64,000 nucleotides of DNA from Pleurodeles waltl (taxonomy: Eukaryota > Chordata > Amphibia > Caudata > Salamandridae). Location of the stretch: contig NC_090451.1 of NCBI RefSeq assembly GCF_031143425.1, positions 351,176,339 to 351,240,338 of the forward strand, written 5' to 3'. A program made the position numbers and the translations under genes. The stretch's first letter is position 1. Every line of letters starts with the position of its first letter. The notes beneath the pieces are model-generated. The model searched no databases and was not told the DNA's origin. It saw only the letters and a list, made by a program, of their open reading frames with translations. This document shows, piece after piece, positions 53,701 through 58,782 of this stretch.

Positions 53701-56700
53701 CCATGCAAAATGCTTTCTACATCTGGCCCTTAGATATGAATCCTTATTTACTATGTCCAGGCTAACATTTAAGTACTTACATCATACCTGAAAACTGTTA
53801 TGTTGCATGTAAAAAAAATAATGTGTGTCTGGTCTGTCATGACAAGCTTATTTGCATACGCAAGGCAGGCCAGACTCTGCACCATGATTTGGCAAGGCAG
53901 AGTATTGGGCAGCTTTGCAGAGACCACCCGGGTAGGCACATTAGCAGCATACAAATTGAAGAGTTGGAAGGTGAAGCCACCGCCTTGTTTTTAATTATTT
54001 AGGGATGGTATTCTCATCCACAGTTGACACCCACGTCTCCCAAGAAAAACAGTCCCATATATGTCTATGTAAAGTGGCCAATATATTCAGTTGACTGTGG
54101 TCGATTCTCATTGAAATCACGTTTCTGCATAGCATTTCCCGGTTTGCCAGAATTAAACATGGCATGAAAATGCACAAATTAAATTTACAATGCCCACTTT
54201 GCCTCAAAGGCATACATAAGCCAGTCTGTAACACAGGCACCAGTACCCTGATCAGCAAGAATTGTTGCCTGATTTACTGGGTACAAGACATGTTTCTTTA
54301 TCTAGCTGACAGTTTACCACACTGTCCATTCGGCAAAAAATGTGCAAATGCCATCACGTAGGAAGTATGATGTATGACCTTGGACGATTCAACTCTTCTT
54401 AATTGTTATGGTGAACTACTACTGCACCATGTCAGCTCAGTAGTCGAATTTTAATTACAACAATTTACTTAAATAAAATGCATAAATTCATTGCCACCAT
54501 TAGGGCATTGTTTAAGATGAATATTTGACAGCCACAGAGGACAGAACTCTGGAAGATTTTGAACTCTGTATTTGTTTTGCTAAGTCTCCCATGTTAATTT
54601 GTGGCATGTTTCTGAATCCCCATGCCCTTCCTGACTTTTGATAATTCTCCCATATAAACTGACACTTTTCCTCAGAAAACGGTAAAGTGTTGCAACTAGC
54701 TCGGTGAGAAGGGACACATGCAGATATTTGCCAAAAATGGCAATCCTCCTCGAGGCTTAACTAATTTAGTCTATGTTATATTATTCTTTTCGAACAATTG
54801 ATTTCTATATACTCTCTGAGCAGAGCCAACCTGATGCTGCCCAGAGGCCCTGTCATTTTAAACACTGTTTTTTGTTTGGGAAAACTGTCTGCACACACTC
54901 CTGCTGAGATTAAAAATGCATTATCAGTACTTAAGTAACAGCTCAAAGGTAAAACTCCCCAAACCGGGCACATTTATTCTAAGTGCTTTATTGTGTTTTG
55001 ACAGATTTGTCTTCTTTGTTCTTCTAAACTTCATTGACTGACAGTCAGTAAATAAACTGGCTGTAAAAGAAAGGTTTTACAAAAAATGTAAGCATTTTGT
55101 CACCTCCATGTTGACAGTGGTTTTTAGGTGAGGAAAGGCTTAGGAACTCTTTCCTCAATGTAATTTGTAATCAATCTTTTTTGTTCCTAGGAAAAGCGCA
55201 CTTACGGAGAGCAATCATTTGTCATGAAGAAGCTTTGAGGGTTACTGGTTTGTGCAGAAAATTGAGAAATATTGATGTTCTCCAAGAGATACTTTCAGCT
55301 GCCCACAAGCGTTCTCTCCAGAAATACTCACATCACCAGAAAGAAGATGATTTCCTGAATTTAATAGACGCTCCTGATATTGTTTGTAAGTAGCTCAATT
55401 CAAAGAGGATCTTTCAGATGTGCAACAGTTGTTTAGTTCCCATATCTTACTCGTTAAATATAACAATAATTTGACCAATATTTTTTACGTAGCATTTCAC
55501 GATAATGCGATTAAAAAGTACTTATTTTATATGTTCGTTGTTTCAAAAGAATGATACTGTAAAACATATTTAAGTGTTAAAACCTTTGAATACAAAAAAT
55601 ATTGTTAGAGATATATAAAATAAAGTGTCCAGTAGTAGTTATATGTAACCTAGACTAATTGCACTCGGTAGAACAATGCTTCTTTGCCTAAAACCACCTA
55701 AAAACAACAGTATTCTAGGTTCATGCTTTTCCTTCTCACAATTGTTGGCATTTGCCTGTAACTGAAAGCATTCTGTGCACACATACCATGTAAGTGTAGA
55801 CAACCTCATATAAAATATCTGGTATGTACTAAAAATATTCTGATCACACAGGGTACCAAAGGTATTATTGAGGTGTTACATTGGCAACTCAGCAGAGGGC
55901 CTAAATACTTCGAACTCAGCATGGATGAGGTAATGAGGGGAAGTTAGAACAAACGAAGGGATCTGACCCCTGATGAAGGCCCGCAGACCCTTAGTGGCTA
56001 AAAGAAAGGCTGAAACATGTTGGTACAAGAAATGTAGGGCCTAGGGCATTAATATAATGAGCAATACCTCATGTGATAAAGCAGTATTTTAATCATGCAG
56101 AGGGACTTAAAACATAAAAAATTATATATGGTACCCACCAAGACAGTTTTAGATATTAGGACAGAACAGCAGATCTCAGAGGAAAAGAAAGAAAATTTGT
56201 TAGAAGTATAAAAAAGTAGACAAATCTGCTCCGCTCAGGATGTTGGTTTGCACCTGGGCGTAGTAGTGTGCCCAATAATGATGCATGCCACTATTTAGTG
56301 GGTGAGGGCAGTTTTTCAAACCTAAGGGTTCTCACGTGTGAAAGAAGGGTGGAATTCCCAGATAGTTAGATATACCTCTGTGCCTCTCAGTGTGTGAGTA
56401 GTTCATGGTGAGGGAGGATGAGGGCAGAGTGAGACCTCCTGCCCCTTTATGTTAAGTGTGAGTATGATATACTAAAAATATAACAACTCTCCTAAACCAA
56501 CAACTAATCCTAGTACTAACCTTGAACCCCACCCCTAAACCTGAAAGTGACCCTAGCCCCCAACCTAACTCTAGCCTCCCACCCAACTCTAGACCTCAAC
56601 CCAACTTTAGCCGTGAACTCAAACCTATCCCTGAACTCAAACCCTTACTTTACTTCTTGCCTGATATTATTATCACACATGATATTTTTACTGCTGCTCT

Positions 56701-58782
56701 TTTGGTCCTAAAGATATTTGGCCCACAATATTTCAGTCAGGACTGGTGCATTTCAGACAAACTAGCTACATTTCTGTCCCAAACACAGCAATTGAGTTCT
56801 CTTTTGGGTGTAAATCAGCTACAAATAAAGCCACAACAGACATAGAGCTCAGTGTACTTGAGAAGGCATCATTGTTTGTGTACTTCCTGTCCCTATCATA
56901 TCTTGTCAGCCTTATTTTCTTTGTGCACGGTTGTGGTCTTTCCAAAACTGATTGTAAGCTGCTATTACACAACTCTTAACAAGCTCTTACCCAACTACTG
57001 AGGCCTTTGAGTTTTTAAATGTCAGCAGCTATCTAGTGGAAACAACCGGCTGCTGCTAAGAAAAAAAAATAATTTCATAGAATATCTAATCATGTGTTAC
57101 TAAACAGTCAATGAAGTTAAAACATCAGGCTGACTTCCCCATAGAAATGGAAGAGACTTAACTGAATATGCTGGAGCAGGTGCCCCATGTTCACCTCAGC
57201 GGACATGTATAATTCAAGACCAGAAAAGGCTGAAAAGTAGAATTACGTCTTGTTGCAGCGCTCAGGAAGAACTAACTAGTAGCACCTTGCTAACAAGGAT
57301 TTCATGGAAGTTCTAAAAGTAGCACTTCCTCCATCCTCCCAACTTTGGTGTCTAGGTCTCTGCCCTTTTGCTACAGGAATGCAGACATAACGTTTCCACA
57401 GCTGGTGCAGCCAACCTCACCGTCCACCTTGTGCCATGCTACTGCCATGGACATCCAAAATATATACCACTACTTTCACAACTCAGGTTCTCTCTCACAC
57501 ATACACAGAACCCTACTAGCATAACGTGTTTCATGCTCATTGGGGATGCACACAGGATGTTGGCTCAAGTTTCTTGTTGTTACATAACACCAAATCTTTA
57601 CCTGCAAGAAGTCAGTAAACCTGGACCTCATTTTGCCAGGGACAGGCCTCATCTACTGCGCACACACACACACACACTAGGTTAGTATGATGCCAGGGCC
57701 AAAATAGAAGTCACAATACCACTTTCACATGCAGTCCGGCACTTAGGGCAGTTGAACACACCTGAATACAATGCTGGGAACATTCCCAACCAAGCCTTCT
57801 TGTGCATTTCTCCACTAGCCAAATTGAGGGTCACAGGGCATTCATTGAAATGGACGGCAGGTCCTTCTCATGATTATCTTGGAAGAATCCAGTATATAAT
57901 AGATTGCAGTGCTAATGTATGTCTCTAACCTCTGTGTTCTCACTCCATCACCTAGTGTTGCATTCACTGGTGGTTTGAACTGCTGAGTAGATCACAGCCA
58001 CCATTCTCTTTTAATCCAAGGTGCTAATTAGACAGTTCAACAAGGTGTTTGGTTCTGCATATCCCACCGCATTTAATGGGACCCTTCGATAGGTGAATCC
58101 AGAGTCCCAGGATAGTACAGTAAGTTTAATTTTGGAGTAGTTCTGCTGATACCTCCAGATAGTCCCTCAGTCATATACAGTGTACCACAGTTGCCTCTAT
58201 TGCTTTCATTAGTTCCTGCTGGATTCAGAATAAAAGTGTACCAGAAGCATCTAAATTGTTATTTTCTCAATTAAAGTTTGTTTGTACTATAGAAGATGCT
58301 TTTAGAACTTGGCTGTGGGAAATGGTACCATTGTCATTGCTGAGCTCTTCCCCTAAAATGAAGGTGAAGTGTAAACACTGAGCCCTAGATGAATAGTGAG
58401 TATGGGAAAAGCAGCTGACAGCTCAATGGTAGTACTGAGATGGTTCTGTGTGTGGATGATACAGAACAATTCGTAACAATTTTGAGATAATAATGTATTA
58501 CATACAATTACCCTTCTGTGTCATGCTCAACTGCATTGGGTTCCATTATATCTTTTTGTCTTGAAGATCTTTTTACTCCTCCAATCTTGTGCTTCTTCCT
58601 TTAAGATTTTGATTACTATGTTCTTGTTGTGGTAATAAACATCAAATTTCACTAATGTTTTATCTAAAAGCCAACAAATGACAGTATATGACGTTTTCCT
58701 CCTAGGCAATACAGAATACAAAGCGGAAATCATTGCACCTGATTTATCGAAGGTGAAAGTCACTGACTTTTTCCACAGACTG
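11613..58782 (+). CDS. RHPN2: Rhophilin-2, partial gene, ten internal coding exons
   Basis: Join 11613-11741, 12852-12927, 33365-33442, 33740-33864, 41855-42021, 47668-47855, 49446-49602, 50915-51034, 55191-55385, 58706-58782. The 1312 nt read without a stop across all splice junctions. The product matches the vertebrate rhophilin family from the end of the HR1 (REM-1) Rho-binding domain through the BRO1 domain. Residue choices such as [11 protein letters not shown] and [13 protein letters not shown] fit rhophilin-2 better than rhophilin-1 as I remember the family. Known role: cytoplasmic scaffold that binds GTP-loaded RhoA through HR1 and influences actin organisation; BRO1 domains in related proteins (ALIX, HD-PTP) bind ESCRT-III. 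Start codon, promoter, PDZ domain and stop are outside the window. Intron sizes in order are 1110, 20437, 297, 7990, 5646, 1590, 1312, 4156 and 3320 bp. Gene identity is confident; exon edges are inferred from splice signals and phase. Confidence 0.92.
12852..12927 (+). CDS. RHPN2: RHPN2 exon: start of BRO1 domain
   Basis: 76 nt. Acceptor cacag at 12847-12851, donor gtacac from 12928. It completes the split GAG codon from the previous exon and then encodes [19 protein letters not shown], the conserved opening of the rhophilin BRO1 domain. It ends on a complete codon (AAG). The following intron, 20.4 kb, is the largest in the window. Confidence 0.92.
12928..14229. other. Intron sequence without recognised features
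   Basis: First part of the 20.4-kb RHPN2 intron. AT-rich. A short - strand frame at 13352-13621 has a possible hydrophobic segment near its start but matches no family I know and has no supporting context. Confidence 0.4.
14230..15655 (+). mobile_element. Possible gag-like region of a DIRS-like retrotransposon
   Basis: Stop-broken + strand frames directly upstream of the recognised DIRS-like reverse transcriptase. The end (about 15478-15655) is rich in Gln, His and Lys-Gly-Arg-Gly codons ([10 protein letters not shown], then KGRGGHQ), like the basic C-terminus of DIRS gag proteins. The rest is assigned by position only; its start is unknown. Confidence 0.35.
15696..16008. mobile_element. Non-autonomous hAT-like DNA element nested in the DIRS-like element
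   Basis: 313 bp with inverted ends: left CAGAGGTCTTCAAACTGGGG, right GTTTGGAGACCACTG (15994-16008). CAG...CTG termini with GGTC(T/T)(C/T)CAAAC are typical of hAT elements. Flanking 8-mers tggtatag (15688-15695) and tggtaggg (16009-16016) agree at 6 of 8 positions and fit the 8-bp hAT target duplication. The interior contains no transposase. It includes a run of 22 G at 15958-15979. Confidence 0.7.
15958..15979 (+). repeat. Poly-G tract, 22 G
   Basis: Uninterrupted guanine homopolymer inside the hAT-like element, just before its right terminus. It could form G-quadruplexes and may be length-unstable or misassembled. Confidence 0.9.
17721..18438. other. Intron sequence, possibly decayed DIRS 3' part
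   Basis: Follows the DIRS-like RNase H region in the same orientation and may hold its recombinase remnant, but no recombinase motif was found. No gene recognised. Confidence 0.3.
18439..18606. mobile_element. Foldback MITE, 168 bp
   Basis: Inverted ends: left gagcctgattgacc, right ggttgtaatcaggccc. Inner arms carry attactccatcacaaac on the left and gtttgtgacagagtaat on the right, and a central arm pair aagttcca / tggaactt (about 18509-18529). Flanks are cta on the left and taa on the right, consistent with a TA-containing target. The same family occurs at 31468-31602 and as a fragment at 3937-4003. Confidence 0.7.
18607..19127. other. GC-moderate stretch between two foldback elements
   Basis: No gene recognised. 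Composition is more GC-rich than ordinary intron here, and the DNA is packed between two mobile elements, so it may be another dispersed repeat. I could not find its ends. Confidence 0.35.
19128..19683 (+). mobile_element. Multi-hairpin DNA element, older copy
   Basis: Left end gggggtaattaagacg, right end ccatcaaactcataatga. The interior matches the element at 40887-41504 in order: a GGCGGT-rich left part; a GGCTGGC block near 19350; a tgcccatgcactt block near 19397; a cgcgctgttcactgtctgc / gcagacagtgaactgcgcg palindrome around 19446-19488; gctggctcagttatgagc near 19525; gtttcccgc...gcgggaaac at 19563-19587; and a terminal gtttggcagacggc near 19640. No coding capacity. Confidence 0.6.
19684..20239. 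other. Stretch between multi-hairpin element and L2-like LINE
   Basis: No gene recognised. May include the LINE's 5' untranslated region, whose boundary cannot be set from one copy. Confidence 0.35.
20240..23230 (+). mobile_element. L2/CR1-like LINE with endonuclease and reverse transcriptase, inactivated
   Basis: Endonuclease: [14 protein letters not shown] (20.35 kb), [12 protein letters not shown] (20.44 kb), TILGDFNIH (20.76 kb), [12 protein letters not shown] (20.88 kb), and SNHFLV where family members have SDH (20.96 kb). Reverse transcriptase: [13 protein letters not shown] (21.97 kb), [19 protein letters not shown] (motif A, 22.07 kb), [13 protein letters not shown] (motif B, 22.25 kb), [10 protein letters not shown] (motif C, 22.34 kb; the first catalytic Asp of YADD is Tyr). 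C-terminus: [18 protein letters not shown] (22.9 kb) and [17 protein letters not shown] (23.1 kb). Stops at several points and a 49-bp tandem duplication near 22.7 kb break the frame. It is followed by an A/T trinucleotide tract, as a LINE tail would be. Confidence 0.85.
22659..22758 (+). repeat. 49-bp tandem duplication inside the L2-like LINE
   Basis: The block tttacattcctcccc followed by ttcttggctaaaaagctt and attgttcagg occurs twice, the second copy 49 bases after the first (ttcttggct at 22682 and 22731). Because 49 is not a multiple of three it shifts the reverse transcriptase frame. The copies are nearly identical, so the duplication is younger than the element's other lesions or kept by conversion. 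Confidence 0.9.
23294..23347 (+). repeat. (TAA)n-type microsatellite
   Basis: Imperfect attaataat / taataataa tract directly downstream of the LINE coding end. It probably derives from the LINE's simple-repeat 3' tail. Confidence 0.85.
23348..24384. other. Intron stretch with a possible dispersed repeat
   Basis: No gene recognised. The part from about 23880 to 24060 (acagggctacagctcaaacc, gaacggatttggcagaaag, gtaaatccgttcagtagtt) looks like a dispersed repeat by its style, but no second copy exists in this window to prove it. Confidence 0.35.
24385..24640. repeat. GC-rich degenerate tandem repeat
   Basis: Units sharing gggaccccatc(c/t)cc occur near 24434 and 24497, with a weaker unit (gtaaccccatcccac) near 24589. 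Each of the first two is followed by an ctatcttaaaggtaag or gtattttaagtaaag spacer. The reverse complement resembles units at 285-540, suggesting one repeat family in opposite orientations. Confidence 0.45.
25219..26015 (-). mobile_element. L1/Tx1-type LINE ORF1 remnant
   Basis: On the - strand a frame starting at 26015 ([12 protein letters not shown]...) contains a coiled-coil-like stretch, [20 protein letters not shown] then [17 protein letters not shown], the pattern of L1-type ORF1 trimerisation domains. In continuing broken frames (25694 to 25248) come GCSRRNN, GLPEG-like sequence, [34 protein letters not shown] and [20 protein letters not shown], matching the RRM and C-terminal parts of ORF1p. 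No ORF2 follows, so the copy is 3'-deleted. Confidence 0.65.
26016..31467. other. Long intron stretch, no gene recognised
   Basis: 26.0-27.0 kb is GC-moderate and may be the 5' region of the ORF1-bearing LINE on the - strand. 27-31.4 kb is ordinary AT-rich intron with short frames only (longest: 30942-31313, 123 codons, unlike any family I know). No RNA gene or exon recognised. Confidence 0.45.
31468..31602. mobile_element. Foldback MITE, 135 bp
   Basis: Inverted ends gggcctattttagagtttgg (left) and ccaaactcttaatcaggtcc (right), flanked by taa on both sides (31465-31467 and 31603-31605). The inner arm gggttactccatcacaa pairs with ttgtgacagagtaaccc. It shares this core with the element at 18439-18606, so both belong to one family. 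Confidence 0.72.
31606..33364. other. End of the 20.4-kb RHPN2 intron
   Basis: No gene or mobile element recognised. A pyrimidine-rich patch lies at about 32.83-32.97 kb. The last 20 bases form the 3' splice site for the exon at 33365. Confidence 0.45.
33365..33442 (+). CDS. RHPN2: RHPN2 exon: BRO1 domain
   Basis: 78 nt, exactly 26 codons, phase 0 at both ends. Acceptor is a T-rich tract ending ttag at 33361-33364; donor gtacgt from 33443. It encodes [11 protein letters not shown] and [10 protein letters not shown], matching the BRO1 segment that follows LKET...DF in rhophilins. Only 297 bp separate it from the next exon, the shortest intron here. Confidence 0.92.
33740..33864 (+). CDS. RHPN2: RHPN2 exon: BRO1 domain
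   Basis: 125 nt. Acceptor caaag at 33735-33739, donor gtaaga from 33865. It encodes [20 protein letters not shown] and [20 protein letters not shown] and ends after the first two bases of a Trp codon. The [10 protein letters not shown] motif is one of the residue blocks that favour rhophilin-2 over rhophilin-1. Confidence 0.93.
34095..34115 (+). repeat. (AAATT)n microsatellite
   Basis: About four copies of aaatt in the 5' part of the 8-kb RHPN2 intron. Confidence 0.85.
34116..34801. other. Intron sequence upstream of the L1/Tx1-like LINE
   Basis: No gene recognised. Somewhat purine-rich on the + strand. It ends at the presumed LINE target site. Confidence 0.4.
34813..38998 (+). mobile_element. 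L1/Tx1-like LINE ORF2 copy with target-site duplications, inactivated
   Basis: Endonuclease: [10 protein letters not shown] (34.97 kb), AWLQETHL (35.06 kb), [10 protein letters not shown] (35.27 kb), a frameshift near 35.38 kb, [11 protein letters not shown] (35.54 kb) and LSDHAPVV (35.61 kb), all signature APE motifs. Reverse transcriptase: [14 protein letters not shown] (36.18 kb), [16 protein letters not shown] (motif A, 36.56 kb), [20 protein letters not shown] (motif B, 36.73 kb), [10 protein letters not shown] (motif C, 37.06 kb; Tyr replaces the first Asp). Weakly conserved C-terminal frames run to about 38.77 kb, then aataaaaacaaattctg and an A tract. GTGACAGGAGA flanks it at 34802-34812 and 38999-39009. 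The copy starts near ORF2, so it is 5'-truncated. It is interrupted at 36858-37048. Confidence 0.82.
36858..37048. mobile_element. Foldback MITE nested in the LINE reverse transcriptase, 191 bp
   Basis: Nearly the whole element is one inverted repeat: it starts gggggttattccaactttgg and ends with the reverse complement ccaaagttggaataaccccc (37028-37047). Internal arms include cgtcccaaaagtgacgg / ccgtcacttttgggacg and accaccagccgtattacgag / ctcgtaatacggctggtggt, around a centre near 36950-36957. TA flanks both sides (36856-36857 and 37049-37050). Removing it with one TA rejoins the host LINE frame. Confidence 0.88.
39010..40049. other. Intron sequence, no feature recognised
   Basis: AT-rich intron between the LINE and the recombinase remnant. 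Only short frames without similarity I recognise. Confidence 0.4.
40050..40850 (+). mobile_element. Tyrosine recombinase remnant and 3' region of a DIRS-like element
   Basis: The frame from 40099 reads [20 protein letters not shown] then [16 protein letters not shown], which follows the DIRS recombinase C-terminal pattern AAxxALIxGVPxxDICxAATWSSPHTF, and RAVLSVF comes after it. The downstream sequence, including cagcgggtgctgctctgagc near 40.29 kb and gttactgtaggtgactaa near 40.78 kb, has the style of a terminal region, but a second copy is needed to fix the end. The reverse transcriptase part is absent here. Confidence 0.45.
40887..41504. mobile_element. Multi-hairpin DNA element, 618 bp
   Basis: Inverted ends gggcctcattatgagtctgg (left) and cctcataatgaggccc-type sequence (right, gccaaactcataatgaggccc ending 41504), flanked by taa on both sides (40884-40886, 41505-41507). 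The interior is a chain of palindromes: ggcggtc-ttca-gaccgcc at 40904-40921; ggcagtgctgc / gtagcgctgcc near 41056-41079; ccgccagcctttcc / ggaaaggctggcgg around 41103-41150; tcgcgcatt / aaatgcgcga near 41237-41279; agccggctc / gagccggct near 41313-41336; gtttcccgctg / cagcgggaaac (41353-41411). Frames across it are hairpin artefacts. Confidence 0.82.
41855..42021 (+). CDS. RHPN2: RHPN2 exon: BRO1 domain core
   Basis: 167 nt. The acceptor has a long pure T tract followed by ctag (41851-41854); donor gtatga from 42022. It completes the Trp codon and encodes [20 protein letters not shown] and [20 protein letters not shown], the central BRO1 helices typical of ALIX and rhophilin proteins. It ends one base into a Gly codon. 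It lies 351 bp downstream of a multi-hairpin repeat. Confidence 0.94.
42022..42599. other. Intron between BRO1 exon and antisense LINE
   Basis: No feature recognised apart from the donor site at its start. Confidence 0.4.
42600..46050 (-). mobile_element. L1/Tx1-like LINE, antisense in RHPN2 intron, heavily decayed
   Basis: On the - strand, in order. ORF1 remnant: about 46040-45700, including [14 protein letters not shown] (45.75 kb), a signature of L1-type ORF1p. Region before the reverse transcriptase: [12 protein letters not shown] (about 43.52 kb). Reverse transcriptase: [18 protein letters not shown] (about 43.25 kb), [17 protein letters not shown] sequence (43.0 kb), then [20 protein letters not shown] (about 42.85 kb, motif A with Glu for the usual first Asp) and [12 protein letters not shown] (about 42.75 kb). 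Motifs B and C were not found, so the copy appears 3'-truncated. Many stops and shifts. Confidence 0.68.
46051..47667. other. Intron sequence upstream of BRO1 exon
   Basis: 46.2-47.1 kb is GC-moderate and may be the 5' region of the antisense LINE. 47.1-47.55 kb has overlapping - strand frames that I do not recognise. No exon was found before the acceptor at 47667. Confidence 0.4.
47668..47855 (+). CDS. RHPN2: RHPN2 exon: BRO1 domain
   Basis: 188 nt. Acceptor ctttcag at 47661-47667, donor gtttgt from 47856. It completes the Gly codon and encodes [20 protein letters not shown] and [20 protein letters not shown], then [32 protein letters not shown] is the expected rhophilin-2 sequence at this position. 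It ends on a complete Lys codon. Confidence 0.94.
47856..49445. other. RHPN2 intron, no feature recognised
   Basis: AT-rich intron with no recognised element. It ends in a T tract and tag acceptor. Confidence 0.45.
49446..49602 (+). CDS. RHPN2: RHPN2 exon: BRO1 domain
   Basis: 157 nt. The acceptor follows a 15-base T tract and ends tttag at 49445; donor gtaagt from 49603. It encodes [16 protein letters not shown], then [20 protein letters not shown] and [16 protein letters not shown]. It ends one base into the next codon. An alternative donor two bases earlier would break phase with the next exon, so the 49602 end is preferred. Confidence 0.93.
49603..50914. other. RHPN2 intron, no feature recognised
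   Basis: 49.73-50.62 kb is more purine-rich and may be an old dispersed repeat, but no ends or motifs were recognised. Confidence 0.4.
50915..51034 (+). CDS. RHPN2: RHPN2 exon: late BRO1 domain
   Basis: 120 nt. Acceptor tttttcag at 50907-50914, donor gtaggt from 51035. It encodes [20 protein letters not shown] then [20 protein letters not shown]. The MPEGLTPL block is strongly conserved in rhophilin-2. The acidic start (SDDEDKQE) is the variable loop of the family. It ends one base into a Gly codon. Confidence 0.92.
51035..51946. other. RHPN2 intron, no feature recognised
   Basis: One open frame at 51289-51564 (91 codons) has no recognisable similarity. Confidence 0.4.
51947..52342 (-). mobile_element. 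Possible LINE 3'-coding-end fragment
   Basis: The - strand frame contains [20 protein letters not shown] then [20 protein letters not shown]. This resembles the C-terminal block of L2/CR1-type LINEs, in which a LN.L..P.YKKR segment leads to a GPKLWNSLP motif. Only this block is visible, so the assignment is tentative. Confidence 0.35.
52558..53730. mobile_element. Multi-hairpin DNA element, 1173 bp, best-preserved copy
   Basis: Inverted ends agggccagatgtagcaattt (left) and ctacatctggccct (right), flanked by TA (52556-52557, 53731-53732). Hairpins, as left arm / right arm: 52571-52583 / 52589-52601 (13 bp perfect); 52693-52707 / 52708-52722 (15 bp, no loop) inside 52676-52686 / 52733-52743; then 53363-53385 / 53387-53409; 53436-53446 / 53450-53460; 53475-53487 / 53491-53503; 53508-53524 / 53529-53545; 53556-53578 / 53584-53606; 53604-53623 / 53628-53647 (20 bp perfect); 53661-53685 / 53689-53713 (24 of 25). 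No transposase. Open frames inside are by-products of the palindromes. Lies in the 4.2-kb RHPN2 intron. Confidence 0.9.
53733..55190. other. RHPN2 intron, no feature recognised
   Basis: AT-rich sequence between the multi-hairpin element and the exon at 55191. No gene or element recognised. Confidence 0.45.
55191..55385 (+). CDS. RHPN2: RHPN2 exon: C-terminal BRO1 helices
   Basis: 195 nt. Acceptor ttgttcctag at 55181-55190, donor gtaagt from 55386. It encodes [18 protein letters not shown], then [20 protein letters not shown] and [14 protein letters not shown]. The GK(A/S)HLRRA and EDD.LNLIDAP blocks are the expected closing BRO1 helices. It ends one base into a Cys codon. Confidence 0.93.
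55386..55960. other. RHPN2 intron, no feature recognised
   Basis: AT-rich intron sequence without recognised content. Confidence 0.4.
55965..56041 (+). other. Weak hammerhead-ribozyme-like motif
   Basis: CTGATGA (55970-55976) is followed 35 bases later by GAAA (56012-56015). After GAAA an ACAT / ATGT pair (56015-56018, 56032-56035) could form stem III ending in TA, as in a type I hammerhead. Stem I would be CCC (55967-55969) with GGG (56037-56039), only 3 bp. Stem II would be 4 bp with a bulge. Core letters fit, but the stems are poor, so it is at best a decayed ribozyme and may be chance. Confidence 0.2.
56480..56650 (+). repeat. Degenerate CCTAAC/CCCAAC-type minisatellite
   Basis: Runs of short C-rich units such as cctaaacc, aacctaactctag, cccacccaactctag and caacccaactttag with a roughly 6-bp or 12-bp rhythm. 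It resembles a worn vertebrate telomere-like repeat (CCCTAA), though few exact CCCTAA units remain. A Pro/Asn-rich open frame over it is a product of the repeat. Confidence 0.5.
56660..58705. other. RHPN2 intron with CA microsatellite, otherwise unrecognised
   Basis: Contains a (CA)n tract at 57661-57677. Open frames at 56746-56979 and 57368-57685 have no recognisable family. The last bases form the acceptor of the exon at 58706. Confidence 0.45.
57661..57677 (+). repeat. (CA)n microsatellite
   Basis: Eight and a half CA units within RHPN2 intron sequence. Confidence 0.9.
58706..58782 (+). CDS. RHPN2: RHPN2 exon: linker between BRO1 and PDZ
   Basis: 77 nt. Acceptor cctcctag at 58698-58705, donor gtaagt from 58783. 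It encodes [18 protein letters not shown] then TDFFHRL. In the family this is followed at once by GPLSVFSA and the PDZ domain. No open frame resembling that continuation was seen between 58783 and 64000, so the next exon is probably beyond the window. Confidence 0.9.

Noticed and set aside
56522..56845. Pro/Asn-rich 107-codon open frame
   Set aside because: Its N-terminal half is a translation of the C-rich minisatellite and there is no conserved domain in the rest.
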